DNA from: Labilithrix sp.
Lineage (GTDB): Bacteria; Myxococcota_A; Polyangia; Polyangiales; Polyangiaceae
Reading direction: 5' to 3'
NCBI GenBank assembly: GCA_019637225.1
Contig: JAHBWC010000017.1
Location: 38,073-102,072, forward strand
DNA length: 64,000 bases
Positions 43,681 through 53,120 of this stretch are shown here, piece after piece; positions within the stretch are counted from its first letter, which is position 1; every line of letters starts with the position of its first letter. The notes under the pieces are model-generated. The model was not told where the DNA came from. It saw nothing but the letters and a program-made list of their open reading frames with translations, and made no database searches. Made by a program: the position numbers and the translations under genes.

Positions 43681-46600
43681 TGATCGCGCGGATCCTCGAC
43701 TTCGCACTCGCCCGGCGCGGGCTCGTGCTCGTCCTCGTGCTCGTCCTCCTCGGCGCCGGCGTGCGCGGCTTCCATCGGCTGCCGATCGAGGCGTACCCGG
43801 ACGTGGCCGACACCTGGGTCCAGATCATCACGCAGTGGCCGGGGCACGCGGCCGAGGAGGTCGAGCGCCAAATCACGATCCCCACCGAGCGCGTGATGAA
43901 CGGCGTCCCGAAGAAGACGGTGCTCCGGTCGACGTCGGTCGGGGGCCTCAGCGTCGTCACCGTCGTCTTCGAGGACGGCACCGACAGCTACTTCGCGCGG
44001 CAGCAGGTCTCCGAGCGCATCGACAAGATCGAGCTCCCGCACGGCGTGTCGGCCGTGCTCGGGCCGCTCGCGAGCCCCGTGGGGGAGATCCTCCGGTATC
44101 GGCTCGTCAACTGCGCCACGACGCGCGTAGAGGCCTGCTCCGACGTCGACGTCGCGCAGCCGCCGCGACCGCTCCACGAGCTGAAGGACCTGGAGGAGTA
44201 CGTCGTCGAGCGCGAGCTCCTCGCGACCGACGGGGTCGCGGACGTCGTGAGCTTCGGTGGGACGACGAAGCAGTACCAGGTGCTCGTCGACCCCGTCCTC
44301 CTCGCCGCGCACGGGCTCACGTTCGAGGACATCGCCAAGGCGCTCGGCGACGCGAACGGCAACGCCGGAGGCGGCGTGATCGCGTTCGGACGCGCATCGC
44401 TGAACGTCCGTGGCATCGGTCTCCTCTCCGCCGATCAAATCGAAGACGTCATGGTCACGACGCGCGACGACCTGCCCGTGCGCGTTCGCCAGGTGGCGCG
44501 TGTCGTCGTCGGACACCAGCCGCGCCTCGGTCGGGTCAGCGTCGGCGCCGATCGCGACGTGGTCGCCGCGACGGTGCTCCTCCGCAAGGGCGAGCAGGCC
44601 GAGGCCGTCCTCGCCGCCGTCCACGCGCGCATCGACGAGGTGAACGAGCGGAGCCTCCCGCGGGGCGTGAAGATCGCGACTTACTACGACCGCACCGAGC
44701 TCATCGAGCACACGACCCGTACGGTCCTGACGAACCTCGGCGAGGGGATCCTCCTCATCACGCTCGTGCTCTTCCTGTTCGTCGGGAACGTCCGGGCCGC
44801 GCTCATCGCGGCGGTGACGATCCCGCTCGCGCTCCTCTTCGCCTTCCTCTGCATGGATGTCGCCGGCATCCCGGCGAACCTCTTGTCGATCGGCGCGCTC
44901 GACTTCGGGATGGTCGTCGACGGCGCGATCGTGATGGTCGAGAACACCTTCCGCCACGTGGCGGCGCGGCAGGCCAAAGGCGAGCGGTTCGATCTCCGCG
45001 TCGTCGCGCGCGAGGCGGGGAGGGAGGTGGCGCGCCCGGTCGTGTTCGCGATGGCGACGATCGTGCTCGCGTACCTGCCGATCTTCACGCTCGAGCGCGT
45101 GGAAGGGAAGCTCTTCCGGCCGATGGCGTGGACCGTGGCCTTCGCGCTGATCGGCGCGCTCGTGGTCTCGATCACGGTCGTGCCGGTGCTGACGACGTAC
45201 CTCTTCAAGCGGCGGCTCCGCGAGCGCGAGAACCCCATCCTCCACCTCATGTGGATCGTGTATCGGCGCGCGCTCGGCGTCGTCCTCCCGCGCCCGCACG
45301 TGCTCCTCGTCCTCGTCGCGGTCCTCCTCGCCGCCGACGCGCTGCTCCTCCGCCGCGTCGGGACGGAGTTTCTCCCGCACCTCGACGAGGGCGCGGTGTG
45401 GATGCGCGCGACCATGCCGGCGAACGTCTCGCTCTCGGAGGCGGAGGCGATCGTCGACGGCGTCCACACCAAGGAGCGGGAGAGCGTCGGGATCCGCGAG
45501 ATCGTCGAGCGCTACCCGGAGGTGCGCACGATGGCGATCCAGATCGGCCGCCCCGACGACGGCACGGATCCGACGGGCTTCTACAACGCCGAGTTTCTCC
45601 TGGTCCTCGGCGATCGGAGCTCGTGGCGCCCGCAGTTCCGCGGCCACAAAGACGAGCTCATCGCGGCGATCAATCGAGACGTGAGCGTGATTCCCGGCGT
45701 CGCGTTCGGATTCTCGCAGCCGATCTCCGACAACGTCGAGGAGGCGCTGACCGGCGTGAAGGGCCAGCTCGCCGTCAAGATCACCGGCGACGATCTCAAC
45801 GCGCTCGACGACCTCGCCGACCGAATCGCCAACAGCGTTCGTCGCGTCGACGGCGTGGTCGACCTCACGGTCGTGCGCGAGCTCGGGCAGTCGAACGTGA
45901 ACGTCGACATCGCGCGAGATCGCGCGGAGCGGTTCGGGCTCTCCGTCGCGGCGGTGGAGGACGTCGTCGAGCACGGCATCGGCGGGCAGGTGGTGTCGAG
46001 CATCATCGACGGCGAGCGCCGGCACGATCTCGTGGTCCGCTACGCGGAGGACCTCCGGAGCAACACCGACGCGCTCCGCGAGCTGTTGGTCCCGCTGCCG
46101 CAGGGCCGCCTCGTGCCGCTCTCGCACGTGGCCGACGTCACCGTCGTCGGCGGCGCGTCGCGCATCTTCCGCGAGAACGGGCGACGCTACATCGCGGTGC
46201 GCTTCGGCGTCCGCGAGCGCGACCTCGGCTCGACGGTCGACGAGGCGCAGGCGAACGTGGCGCGAGAGGTCCGCGTCCCCGCGGGCTACGACGTCCAGTG
46301 GGGAGGGGAGTTCGAGAGCGCGCGCCGCGCGAGCAAGCGCCTCGCCTTCATCATCCCGATCACGCTGCTGGCGATCTTCGCGCTCCTGATCGCGGCGTTC
46401 CGGAGCCTGCGCGACGCGTTCGTCGTGCTCCTGAACGTGCTCCTGACGTCACCGTGCGGTGGGCTCGCGGCGCTGGTCTTGACGAAGACGAGCTTCTCCG
46501 TCTCCGCCGGCGTCGGCTTCCTCGCGCTGTTCGGCGTCTCGGTGCAGACCGGCGTCATCCTCGTCACGCGCGTGAACGATCAGCGCGTGGCCGGCGCGTC

Positions 46601-46907
46601 GGTCGACGACGCGTTGACCGACACCGTCCGCACGCGTCTCCGGCCGATCGTGATGACCGCGCTCGTCGCCACCCTCGGCCTCATGCCGGCCGCCCTCAGC
46701 ACCGGCATCGGGTCCGACTCGCAGAAGCCGCTCGCGATCGTCGTCGTCGGCGGCCTCTTCACGTCCCTCGCGCTCTCGCTCCTCACGCTGCCCATGCTCT
46801 ACAAGCTCTTCGTCCGCACGACCCCACCGACTCCGCTCGAGCCGTCGCCGCCGACTCCGCTCGGGCCGCCCCTGCCGCCGCCCGGAGTCACGGAGGGCGA
46901 GCCATGA
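43680..46907 (+). CDS. Heavy-metal efflux RND transporter (CzcA/CusA family)
   Basis: A 1075-aa inner-membrane proton/metal antiporter, full length for the family. It starts IARILDFALARRGLVLVLVL and has YPDVADTWVQIITQWPG. The HME-RND helix-4 motif LDFGMVVDGAIVMVENTF carries the Asp and Glu needed for proton coupling. The second half contains HLDEGAVWMRATMPANVSLS. It ends with a Pro-rich tail. The sequence does not settle whether the substrate is a divalent ion (Co/Zn/Cd) or Cu/Ag. Its ATG shares a base with the adaptor stop and its own stop overlaps the next start (ATGA), so all three pump genes are coupled. Confidence 0.95.
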   Translation: MIARILDFALARRGLVLVLVLVLLGAGVRGFHRLPIEAYPDVADTWVQIITQWPGHAAEEVERQITIPTERVMNGVPKKTVLRSTSVGGLSVVTVVFEDGTDSYFARQQVSERIDKIELPHGVSAVLGPLASPVGEILRYRLVNCATTRVEACSDVDVAQPPRPLHELKDLEEYVVERELLATDGVADVVSFGGTTKQYQVLVDPVLLAAHGLTFEDIAKALGDANGNAGGGVIAFGRASLNVRGIGLLSADQIEDVMVTTRDDLPVRVRQVARVVVGHQPRLGRVSVGADRDVVAATVLLRKGEQAEAVLAAVHARIDEVNERSLPRGVKIATYYDRTELIEHTTRTVLTNLGEGILLITLVLFLFVGNVRAALIAAVTIPLALLFAFLCMDVAGIPANLLSIGALDFGMVVDGAIVMVENTFRHVAARQAKGERFDLRVVAREAGREVARPVVFAMATIVLAYLPIFTLERVEGKLFRPMAWTVAFALIGALVVSITVVPVLTTYLFKRRLRERENPILHLMWIVYRRALGVVLPRPHVLLVLVAVLLAADALLLRRVGTEFLPHLDEGAVWMRATMPANVSLSEAEAIVDGVHTKERESVGIREIVERYPEVRTMAIQIGRPDDGTDPTGFYNAEFLLVLGDRSSWRPQFRGHKDELIAAINRDVSVIPGVAFGFSQPISDNVEEALTGVKGQLAVKITGDDLNALDDLADRIANSVRRVDGVVDLTVVRELGQSNVNVDIARDRAERFGLSVAAVEDVVEHGIGGQVVSSIIDGERRHDLVVRYAEDLRSNTDALRELLVPLPQGRLVPLSHVADVTVVGGASRIFRENGRRYIAVRFGVRERDLGSTVDEAQANVAREVRVPAGYDVQWGGEFESARRASKRLAFIIPITLLAIFALLIAAFRSLRDAFVVLLNVLLTSPCGGLAALVLTKTSFSVSAGVGFLALFGVSVQTGVILVTRVNDQRVAGASVDDALTDTVRTRLRPIVMTALVATLGLMPAALSTGIGSDSQKPLAIVVVGGLFTSLALSLLTLPMLYKLFVRTTPPTPLEPSPPTPLGPPLPPPGVTEGEP

Positions 46908-48241
46908 GCCCCTCGACGCGGAGAACCCTCGCCGCGGCGCTCGCCGCGTGCGCGATGTCCGTGTGGCCCGCGTCGGCGCGCGCAGAGCCGGCGCCGGTGG
47001 AGTCGGCCGCGCCTTCGTTCAGCGCGGCGAACGTACCGACCCTCTCCGAGGAGCAGCTCTTCGAGCGGTGGCTCCGCGCGAGCGCCGAGGTCGCCGCGCT
47101 CCGCGCGCAGGTCGGCGCGGCGCGCTTCGACGTCGTGACCGCGGAGCTCCTGCCGAACCCCGAGCTCCTCGTCGGCGGTGCGCTCCTCGCGGCGGGGACG
47201 CCACCGGACGGGCAATCCGGCCTGCAGGCGCAGCTCACCGTGCCGCTTCCCGTGTTCGGCCAGATCCCCGCGCGCCGCCGCGCTGCCGAGTCGCTCGTGT
47301 CGGTGGCCGAGGTGACCGTGCTCTCGGCGCTCTGGGAGCGCGCCGCCGACCTCCAGAGCGCGATGGTCGACGCGGCCTTCGCCGACGCGCGCGTGACGAT
47401 GCTCGAAGCGAACCTCGACGAGCTCGCGCGGCTCCGACGGATCGTCGAGACGCGCACGCAGGCAGGCGCCAACAGTGCCTACGACGTCCTGCGCGTCACG
47501 ACGTCGGAGACGACGGTCCGCGCCGCGACGCGCACGGCCATCACCGACCGCACCCAGGCGGAGTCGCGCCTGCTCGCGCTGATGGCCGAGCCGACGCTCA
47601 CGCGGGTCCACGTGACGCGCGAGGGCCTCGCGACCTTTCGCGGCCCTGGAGACGAGGGCGCTCTGGTCAAGCTCGCGCTCGAGCGCAGGCCCGATCTCGA
47701 GCTGTCGCGGCGGAACGTCGTCGCGTCGAGTCGCTCGGCGGAGCGCTGGCGCAAGGACGCGATCCCGACGCCGAGCCTCTTCGCCGGCGCCTACGCGGTG
47801 CAGGGACCCTTCGGCGTTCAGGTCACCGCGGGCGTGACGATGCCGCTGCCGATCTTCGATCGCAACCAGGGCCAGGTCGGCCGCGCGCTCTCCGAGGCGC
47901 ACGCGAGCGGGCTGATGAGCGAGGCGCTCGAGGTCCGGATCAAGACGGAGGTCCAAGGCGCGTGGCGCGCGCGAGAAGCGGCCCGCGGCGCGCTCCGTGA
48001 GTACCGTGAGGCTGCCCTGCCGGCGGCCGCGGAGATGCTCCGTCGCGCGGAGGTCAGCTATCAGGCCGCGAAGTTCTCGATCGCGGAGCTCTTCGACGCC
48101 TACCGGACGCTCTGGGACGCGCGCCTGCAAGAGCTCGATCTCGAGCGACAGATGGCGCTCGCCGAGGTGAGCCTCGAGCGCGCCGCCGTGCTCGTGCCGC
48201 TCGGGGCGCCCGGACGCGCGCCCGCTCCGGCGTCGCGGTAG
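46904..48241 (+). CDS. Outer-membrane efflux protein (CzcC/TolC family)
   Basis: A 445-aa outer-membrane channel subunit. Signal peptide about 1-27 (LAAALAACAMSVWPASARA). Two OEP repeats follow with long helices (VAALRAQVGAARFDVVTAEL, LPNPELLVGG; then RRPDLELSRRNVVASSRSAE), and between them QLTVPLPVFGQI and MPLPIFDRNQGQVGRALSEA, the usual turn motifs. It completes the tripartite export complex with the two preceding genes. The start ATG 46904 overlaps the pump stop by four bases. Confidence 0.93.
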   Translation: MSPSTRRTLAAALAACAMSVWPASARAEPAPVESAAPSFSAANVPTLSEEQLFERWLRASAEVAALRAQVGAARFDVVTAELLPNPELLVGGALLAAGTPPDGQSGLQAQLTVPLPVFGQIPARRRAAESLVSVAEVTVLSALWERAADLQSAMVDAAFADARVTMLEANLDELARLRRIVETRTQAGANSAYDVLRVTTSETTVRAATRTAITDRTQAESRLLALMAEPTLTRVHVTREGLATFRGPGDEGALVKLALERRPDLELSRRNVVASSRSAERWRKDAIPTPSLFAGAYAVQGPFGVQVTAGVTMPLPIFDRNQGQVGRALSEAHASGLMSEALEVRIKTEVQGAWRAREAARGALREYREAALPAAAEMLRRAEVSYQAAKFSIAELFDAYRTLWDARLQELDLERQMALAEVSLERAAVLVPLGAPGRAPAPASR

Positions 48242-48251
48242 GATCGCGCCG

Positions 48252-49247
48252 TTGCTCGCTCGGCTCCGGATCGATCCCTACATTCTGGCGCTCCTCGCCG
48301 CGGTGGGGATCGCCACCGTGTTGCCGTGCCGAGGGCAGGTCGCCGCGGTCCTCGGAGGGGTCGCCGACGGGGGCATCGGCCTCCTGTTCTTCCTCTACGG
48401 CGGACGGCTCCCTCGGCACGTCATCGTGACCGGAATGACGCAGTGGCGCCTGCAGCTCGTCGTGCTGCTCGCGACCTTCGTCTTCTTCCCCGTGCTCGGG
48501 CTCGGGTTCCGCGCGGCCCTCGCGCCGTGGATGCCGGCGGCGCTCCTGTCCGGCATCGTCTTTTTGACCGTGCTCCCGTCGACCGTCCAGTCGTCGATCG
48601 CGTTCACGTCGATCGCGCGCGGGAACATCCCCGCCGCGATCTGCAGCGCGACGGTCTCGAACCTCGCCGGCGTCCTCGTCACGCCGCTCCTCGTGGCGCT
48701 CGTCCTCGAGAAGGGTGCGGGCGCGTCGGTCTCGCTCGACGCCGTGTGGAAGATCGTCGGCTTCCTCCTCGTGCCCTTCGTCGTCGGGCACGCGCTGAGG
48801 CCGCTCATCGGCGGGTGGCTCGAGCGGAACAAGCACTGGCTCGGCTACGTCGATCGCGGATCCATTTTGTTCATCGTGTACATCGCCTTCAGCGAAGGCG
48901 TCGTCGGAGGGATCTGGCACCAGCTCCCGCCGGCGAGCATCGCGTTGCTCGGCGTCGTCTCGGCTGCGTTGCTCGCCGTCGTCATGATCGCGCTCACGTG
49001 GCTCGCGCGACGTCTCGGGTTCGGCACGGAGGACGAGATCGCGATCGTCTTCTGCGGATCGAAGAAGAGCCTCGCCAGCGGGCTTCCGATGGCCAAGCTC
49101 CTGTTCGCCGGTCCGACGGTCGGACTGATCGTGCTGCCGCTGATGCTCTTTCACCAGCTCCAGCTCATGGTGTGCGCCGCCCTCGCGCGCCGCTACGCGC
49201 GCCGCCAAGGCCCCGCCGGGGTATTGCGCGCCGGCGAGGTCGAGTGA
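48252..49247 (+). CDS. SBF-like (bile acid:sodium symporter family) transporter
   Basis: A 331-aa membrane protein with nine or ten hydrophobic helices. It matches the SBF-like (PF13593) branch: FFLYGGRLPRHVIVTGMTQW, VFLTVLPSTVQSSIAFTSIA, ATVSNLAGVLVTPLLVALVL and FCGSKKSLASGLPMAKLLF. The substrate is unknown; relatives transport organic anions with sodium. TTG 48252 gives the expected N-terminus, ten bases after the efflux-channel stop, so it may ride on the metal-efflux transcript, though it is not a usual part of such operons. Confidence 0.88.
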   Translation: MLARLRIDPYILALLAAVGIATVLPCRGQVAAVLGGVADGGIGLLFFLYGGRLPRHVIVTGMTQWRLQLVVLLATFVFFPVLGLGFRAALAPWMPAALLSGIVFLTVLPSTVQSSIAFTSIARGNIPAAICSATVSNLAGVLVTPLLVALVLEKGAGASVSLDAVWKIVGFLLVPFVVGHALRPLIGGWLERNKHWLGYVDRGSILFIVYIAFSEGVVGGIWHQLPPASIALLGVVSAALLAVVMIALTWLARRLGFGTEDEIAIVFCGSKKSLASGLPMAKLLFAGPTVGLIVLPLMLFHQLQLMVCAALARRYARRQGPAGVLRAGEVE

Positions 49248-49269
49248 GGGCGAGTCCGCGGCGCGCCGG

Positions 49270-49821
49270 TCAGCTCATTCCGCTCACGTAGACCGTGCTC
49301 GCCTGAGGGCCCTTGTCCCCTTCTTCTTCGGCGAAGCGCACCTTGGTGCCGACGGTGACGCGCTCGAACTTCTCGCCGATCACGCTGTTGCGGTGGAAGT
49401 ACACCTCGTGACCTTCGCCCTCGACGGCGATGAAGCCGTAGCCGCGATCGTGGAAGATCTTGGCGATCACCCCGCGCGGCGGCGCCACGCGCGTCTTCAT
49501 GTCGGGCTGGAGCTGCCGCGCGTAGTCCTCGAGCACCCGCTCGGCATCGTCGAAGGCCATGTCTATGGTGGCGTGGAGGTCCTCCTGGCTCGCCTCGGGA
49601 TTCCTCGAGATGACGAGCTCCTTGCCCGGCACGTGCATGTCGATCTCGACCTTGTACTTGCGGCCCTGTCGGCTGTGGCGATGCGGCTCTTCCACCACGA
49701 CGTGGCACTTCGACATACGGACGAAGAACGTCTCGAGTTTCTCGGCGCGTCTCTCGACGTGCGCGGCTATGGCTGCTGAAGGAGGAATGTCGCGGAACGT
49801 GATCTGGACCGGCACGGCCAT
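49270..49821 (-). CDS. HPF/RaiA ribosome-associated protein fused to a cold-shock domain
   Basis: A 183-aa fusion. Residues 1-105 are an S30EA/HPF domain (VPVQITFRDIPPSAAIAAHV, HVVVEEPHRH, KVEIDMHVPG, TIDMAFDDAERVLEDY), which binds the ribosome decoding site during rest. Residues ~114-180 are a cold-shock OB fold (RGVIAKIFHDRGYGFIAVEG, EVYFHRNSV) with both RNP motifs recognisable (126-133, 139-146). The long-HPF dimerisation domain is absent and the RNA-binding CSD takes its place. The role is probably ribosome hibernation or protection with extra RNA contact. Confidence 0.9.
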   Translation of the reverse strand: MAVPVQITFRDIPPSAAIAAHVERRAEKLETFFVRMSKCHVVVEEPHRHSRQGRKYKVEIDMHVPGKELVISRNPEASQEDLHATIDMAFDDAERVLEDYARQLQPDMKTRVAPPRGVIAKIFHDRGYGFIAVEGEGHEVYFHRNSVIGEKFERVTVGTKVRFAEEEGDKGPQASTVYVSGMS

Positions 49822-49970
49822 GCGTGGGGCTCCTCTCTGACCTCGTGCACGGACGCGTGCACCGTCTGTGACGATTCAACAACCGTGCCCGGCGATCGCG
49901 CGGCGCTCGGCCGAGCAAGCGCAACGAGAGCCGCGTCGAAGCGGGCGGTCACGCGGAGCCGGAGGTCGCG

Positions 49971-50879
49971 TCACACGTCGTCGAAGTCGAGCCCGCTCAG
50001 GTACCAGCGGTGGCGCTCGGCCACGACGTGCTCGAGCGCGGGGTCGAAGGCGCGCACGCCGACGTGGACGCCCCGCGCTGCGCCACCGCGCGCGGCCGGG
50101 AGAAAGCCGTGGCGCGCGAAGAGCGGGAAGCTCCCGGAGTGGACAAGCGACCAGGCGAGCGCGACCTCGGCGCCGGCGTCGCTCATCTCGCGGAGCGCGA
50201 GTCCGAGCAGGTGCGAAGCCGCGCGCATCCCGGCGACGCTGCGGTCGTGCAGGAGCTCGACCACGTGGCCGACGATCCCGTCGGCTCGGGCCTTCGTGCG
50301 GAAGATGCAGAGCGCGCGGATGACGTAGCGGTCGCCGTCTTCGAAGATGAGCACGCGGTAGTCGACGTCGGGGCGATCCCAGATCCGCGGGCCGACGTGG
50401 TTGGCGTTCCGCTCGACGGCGACGCCGACGTCGATCGAGAAGCGGTCCCATAGCCGCGTGACGCGGGGGTCCTTCGTCGTGATCTCGCGGACGCCGGGCC
50501 GGCGGCGACGCCCGAACGGCATGACCAGCGGGGTCGCCGGCAAGATCGCGCGCGCCGTGGCCGGGAGCCCGAGCCGCGCGGCGGCTGCCGAGAGGCGGAG
50601 CGGGCGGGCGAGCGCCGGCGCGGGCCCGAGCGACGTCCAGCCGAGGCGCGCGAACGTATCCTCGGCGTGGAGCGCGTCGACGAAGCCGTAAGCGAGCGCG
50701 GCTCCGTCGCGCGCGGCGCGCGCCGTGGCGGCCTCGGCGGCGGCGACGAACGCGTCCGCGTCGCCGCGCCCCGGCGGCGCTTCGAGCGCGAGCGCCCAGC
50801 GCCGCTCGCCGTCGAAGCGCATCGGCCGAAGGGCGAGCGGCTCGGTCGCCTGGGGTGCGATCGGCTCCGGTGACGTCAT
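49971..50879 (-). CDS. GNAT-like acetyltransferase-fold protein
   Basis: A 302-aa protein. The first ~95 residues contain ALAYGFVDALHAEDTFARLG and GPAPALARPL, a pattern like the second half of a GNAT domain (GFPN...F.KLGW...G....RPL). The C-terminal half (about 140-290) looks like a second GNAT unit (YRVLIFEDGDRYVIRALCIF, GHVVELLHDRSVAGMRAASH, SGSFPLFARHGFLPA). The first GNAT seems truncated at its N-terminus, lacking the usual cofactor loop, so activity is uncertain. Divergent from the PH-like gene. Confidence 0.7.
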   Translation of the reverse strand: MTSPEPIAPQATEPLALRPMRFDGERRWALALEAPPGRGDADAFVAAAEAATARAARDGAALAYGFVDALHAEDTFARLGWTSLGPAPALARPLRLSAAAARLGLPATARAILPATPLVMPFGRRRRPGVREITTKDPRVTRLWDRFSIDVGVAVERNANHVGPRIWDRPDVDYRVLIFEDGDRYVIRALCIFRTKARADGIVGHVVELLHDRSVAGMRAASHLLGLALREMSDAGAEVALAWSLVHSGSFPLFARHGFLPAARGGAARGVHVGVRAFDPALEHVVAERHRWYLSGLDFDDV

Positions 50880-51047
50880 TTCCCCGTGGCTTAGCGAGCG
50901 ATGCGCGCCGGGTCGAGCCCAAATCGCGCTGGGGCGACCGCCGCTCGAGCGTCGGGCGCGGGGCGCCGCTCGGCCCGCCTGCGGCCCTGCCGAGCGGGGT
51001 CCGGGAACAATTTTTCGCAGGGAGGAAGCATTCCCTATGGGCAGCGT

Positions 51048-51734
51048 ATGGAGGCGCGGAGGTTCGTTCCCATGTTCTTCAGTGACCTGCACGTCCAGAT
51101 TCTCTCCCGCGGCATCCTCAACCCCGGCGAGCAGCTCGTCGGCCAGACCGTCACCAGCTACATGCCGTGGTGGGCCTTCGGCTTCATCCGTCGCCAGTAC
51201 CTCGTCCTCGCGACCGATCAGCGCCTGATCCTCGTCGACCACCGCTACAGCTTCATCCAGCCGCTCGAGCAGCGCCTTCACCAGATCGACTCGATCGCGT
51301 GGAGCAACGTGCAGGAGCTCAAGGTCAAGGGCCTCTTCCTCAAGAAGAAGCTGCGCGTCCGCGGCACGGGCGAGCGCGGCCCGATCAGCCTCACGATGCC
51401 CATCCCGAACGGCTTCTTCGGCCTGTTCGCCCCGCTGAAGAACAACATCCCCGGCGCGAAGAGCGTCGAGGCGGCCTTCCAGGGAATGCAGGCGGCGCCC
51501 CAGCTCGGCGCCCCCGTCTCGCAGAACGGCTACGGCGCGCCGCAGATCTCGTACGCCCCGCCGGCGCCGCAGCTCGCCGCCCCGGTGCAGGCCGTCCCGC
51601 AGCAGAACGCGCCCGGCTACGCCTCGGTCCCGCCGCCGCCGGCCGCTCCGTACGGCGTGGCGCCCGCGCCCGCCCCGTTCGCCGCGCCCCCGGCCACGCC
51701 CGGCAGCTACCCGCCGCCGCGCACCTGGTCGTGA
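51048..51734 (+). CDS. PH-like domain protein with Pro/Ala-rich tail
   Basis: About 228 aa. The N-terminal ~120 residues look like a bacterial PH-like domain (QYLVLATDQRLILVDHRYSF, EQRLHQIDSIAWSNVQELKV, then KKKLRVRG). The C-terminal ~100 residues are low complexity, rich in Pro, Ala, Gln and Tyr (VPPPPAAPYGVAPAPAPFAA). No signal peptide is seen. The function is unknown. ATG 51048 was chosen, but ATG 51072 (MFFSDLHVQIL) would also start just before the domain. A GGAGG at 51021 is too far from either to decide. Confidence 0.7.
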   Translation: MEARRFVPMFFSDLHVQILSRGILNPGEQLVGQTVTSYMPWWAFGFIRRQYLVLATDQRLILVDHRYSFIQPLEQRLHQIDSIAWSNVQELKVKGLFLKKKLRVRGTGERGPISLTMPIPNGFFGLFAPLKNNIPGAKSVEAAFQGMQAAPQLGAPVSQNGYGAPQISYAPPAPQLAAPVQAVPQQNAPGYASVPPPPAAPYGVAPAPAPFAAPPATPGSYPPPRTWS

Positions 51735-52075
51735 CCTGCTGAGCGCGCGCCGTCTTCCGGCGGCGTGCGCGAGACCAAGAACCTCCTCCGGTCCGAGCGC
51801 GTCCGAGCTCCGCCCGCCCGGCGGCCACGAGTCGTGGTCGCCACGGCGCGCCGGAGCGCGGCGCGGGGGGAGTCGACGTGCGATCGGCAAGCGCGAGCCA
51901 CGCGATCGTCCTACGTCGTGGCGAGATGGCCCGGTGCGCTGCACGGATGCTCGGGAGGCGCGCGACGGCGACGGGGCGAGAGCGCCGCGAAACGCGCGGG
52001 CAAACGCGGCGGAGATCGACGCGCTGCCGCGAGCCGAACAGACGGCTCGGCTCATGCATGGGCGGAGGTCGTCCC
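51735..52075. other. Gene-free stretch with one hairpin
   Basis: The 341 nt between the PH-like gene and the deacetylase contain a 10-bp hairpin just after the stop (51743-51752 with 51761-51770, one G-T pair) without a T-tract, possibly the end of the transcript. No ORF with coding character, promoter or repeat was recognised in the rest. Confidence 0.4.
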
Positions 52076-53023
52076 ATGGCTACCTACCGATTCATCTCCG
52101 GCTTCGTGGCCTTCGCGGCCATCACCACGCTCGTTCAATGCTCGAGCAAGGGTTCGAAGACCAGCCCGAGCGGCAAGACGTGCTCGGGGACGCAAGCGCT
52201 CCAGAGCGCCGGGCTTCGCGGTTCGAGCATGGCGCCGAAGAGCCTCGCGCTCACGTTCGACGACGGCCCGGGCCCGCGCACCAAGCAGCTCTCCCTCTAC
52301 CTCAAGAATCAGGGGATCGAGGCTGCGTTCTTCGTCAACGGCCGCTCGATGGGTGCAAACGCCGCGGAGATCCTGCAGGCGCTCGTCGACGACGGCCACC
52401 TCGTCGCGAACCACACCGAGACGCATCAGTCGCTCACCGGGACGGCGACGGCGCAGCCGCGTCTCGCGGCGCCGGAGGTCGTGCGAGAGCTGACCGACAC
52501 GGACGTGAAGATCGATCCGTTCATCCCGTCGAAGCGCTTCTTGTTCCGGCCGCCGTTCGGGGACTACGACGACACCACGTTCGCGGCGCTGTCGGACTCG
52601 CCGATGAACAAGTACGTCGGCCCGATCCTCTGGGACGTGGGCGACAGGATGGACGAGGCCGCGGGCCGCGGCGCCGATTGGGACTGCTGGCAGGACGGCA
52701 CCGACGCGAAGCGGACGCCGATGAAGACCTGCGGAGACCTCTACCTCACCGAGATCCGGCGCGAGGGTCGAGGGATCGTGCTCATGCACGATCCCTACTT
52801 CAACGAGCAGGATCCCGAGCTGCAGGGAACGGTCGACATGGTCCAGTACATGGTGCCGATCCTGAAGGCGGAGGGCTTCACGTTCGTGCGCGTCGACAAG
52901 GTGCCGGAGATCGCCTCGCTCCTTCCGCCTCTCCCGGCCGAGGAGGTCGACGCCGGTGGTCCGGCCGTCGCGAATCCCGGCGAGGAGCCCGGCCCGGAGG
53001 CGAACGGCGACCCCTGCCCGTAG
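52076..53023 (+). CDS. Polysaccharide deacetylase (NodB domain) lipoprotein
   Basis: A 315-aa predicted lipoprotein (FAAITTLVQC, Cys 22) of carbohydrate esterase family 4. Motif 1 is LTFDDGPG (Asp 62 and 63, base and metal ligand). Motif 2 is NHTETH (His 113 and His 117, zinc ligands). Motif 3 is FRPPFGDYD, and the last motif is VLMHDPYF with the second catalytic His. All catalytic residues are present. The likely substrate is N-acetylated cell-wall or surface polysaccharide. A Cys-containing insert (DWDCWQDGTDAKRTPMKTCG) may carry a disulphide. The C-terminus is an acidic Pro/Gly tail. Confidence 0.92.
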   Translation: MATYRFISGFVAFAAITTLVQCSSKGSKTSPSGKTCSGTQALQSAGLRGSSMAPKSLALTFDDGPGPRTKQLSLYLKNQGIEAAFFVNGRSMGANAAEILQALVDDGHLVANHTETHQSLTGTATAQPRLAAPEVVRELTDTDVKIDPFIPSKRFLFRPPFGDYDDTTFAALSDSPMNKYVGPILWDVGDRMDEAAGRGADWDCWQDGTDAKRTPMKTCGDLYLTEIRREGRGIVLMHDPYFNEQDPELQGTVDMVQYMVPILKAEGFTFVRVDKVPEIASLLPPLPAEEVDAGGPAVANPGEEPGPEANGDPCP

Positions 53024-53086
53024 AGGTCTCGGGAGCGCGTTCGCGGGGCTCGTGCTGAGGCGCCCGAACATTCGACCGGCGGCGCC

Positions 53087-53114
53087 TTGACAATAATCTA
53101 CCGATCGGTAGATT
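53087..53114 (+). promoter_or_regulatory. Promoter with TetR-type operator in the spacer
   Basis: -35 TTGACA (53087-53092) and -10 TAGATT (53109-53114) are 16 bp apart. The perfect 20-bp palindrome AATCTACCGATCGGTAGATT (53095-53114) fills the spacer and the -10. Such ACCGATCGGT-type dyads are typical TetR-family operators, and in this position a repressor would block polymerase. No TetR gene is in the window. The predicted start of transcription is close to 53121, the first base of the next gene. Confidence 0.8.
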
Positions 53115-53120
53115 GTTAGG

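Noticed and set aside
51037..51230. Reading frame from ATG 51037 with a well-placed GGAGG
   Set aside because: It overlaps the PH-like gene in another frame and its product has no coding character. The PH-like frame holds the recognisable domain.
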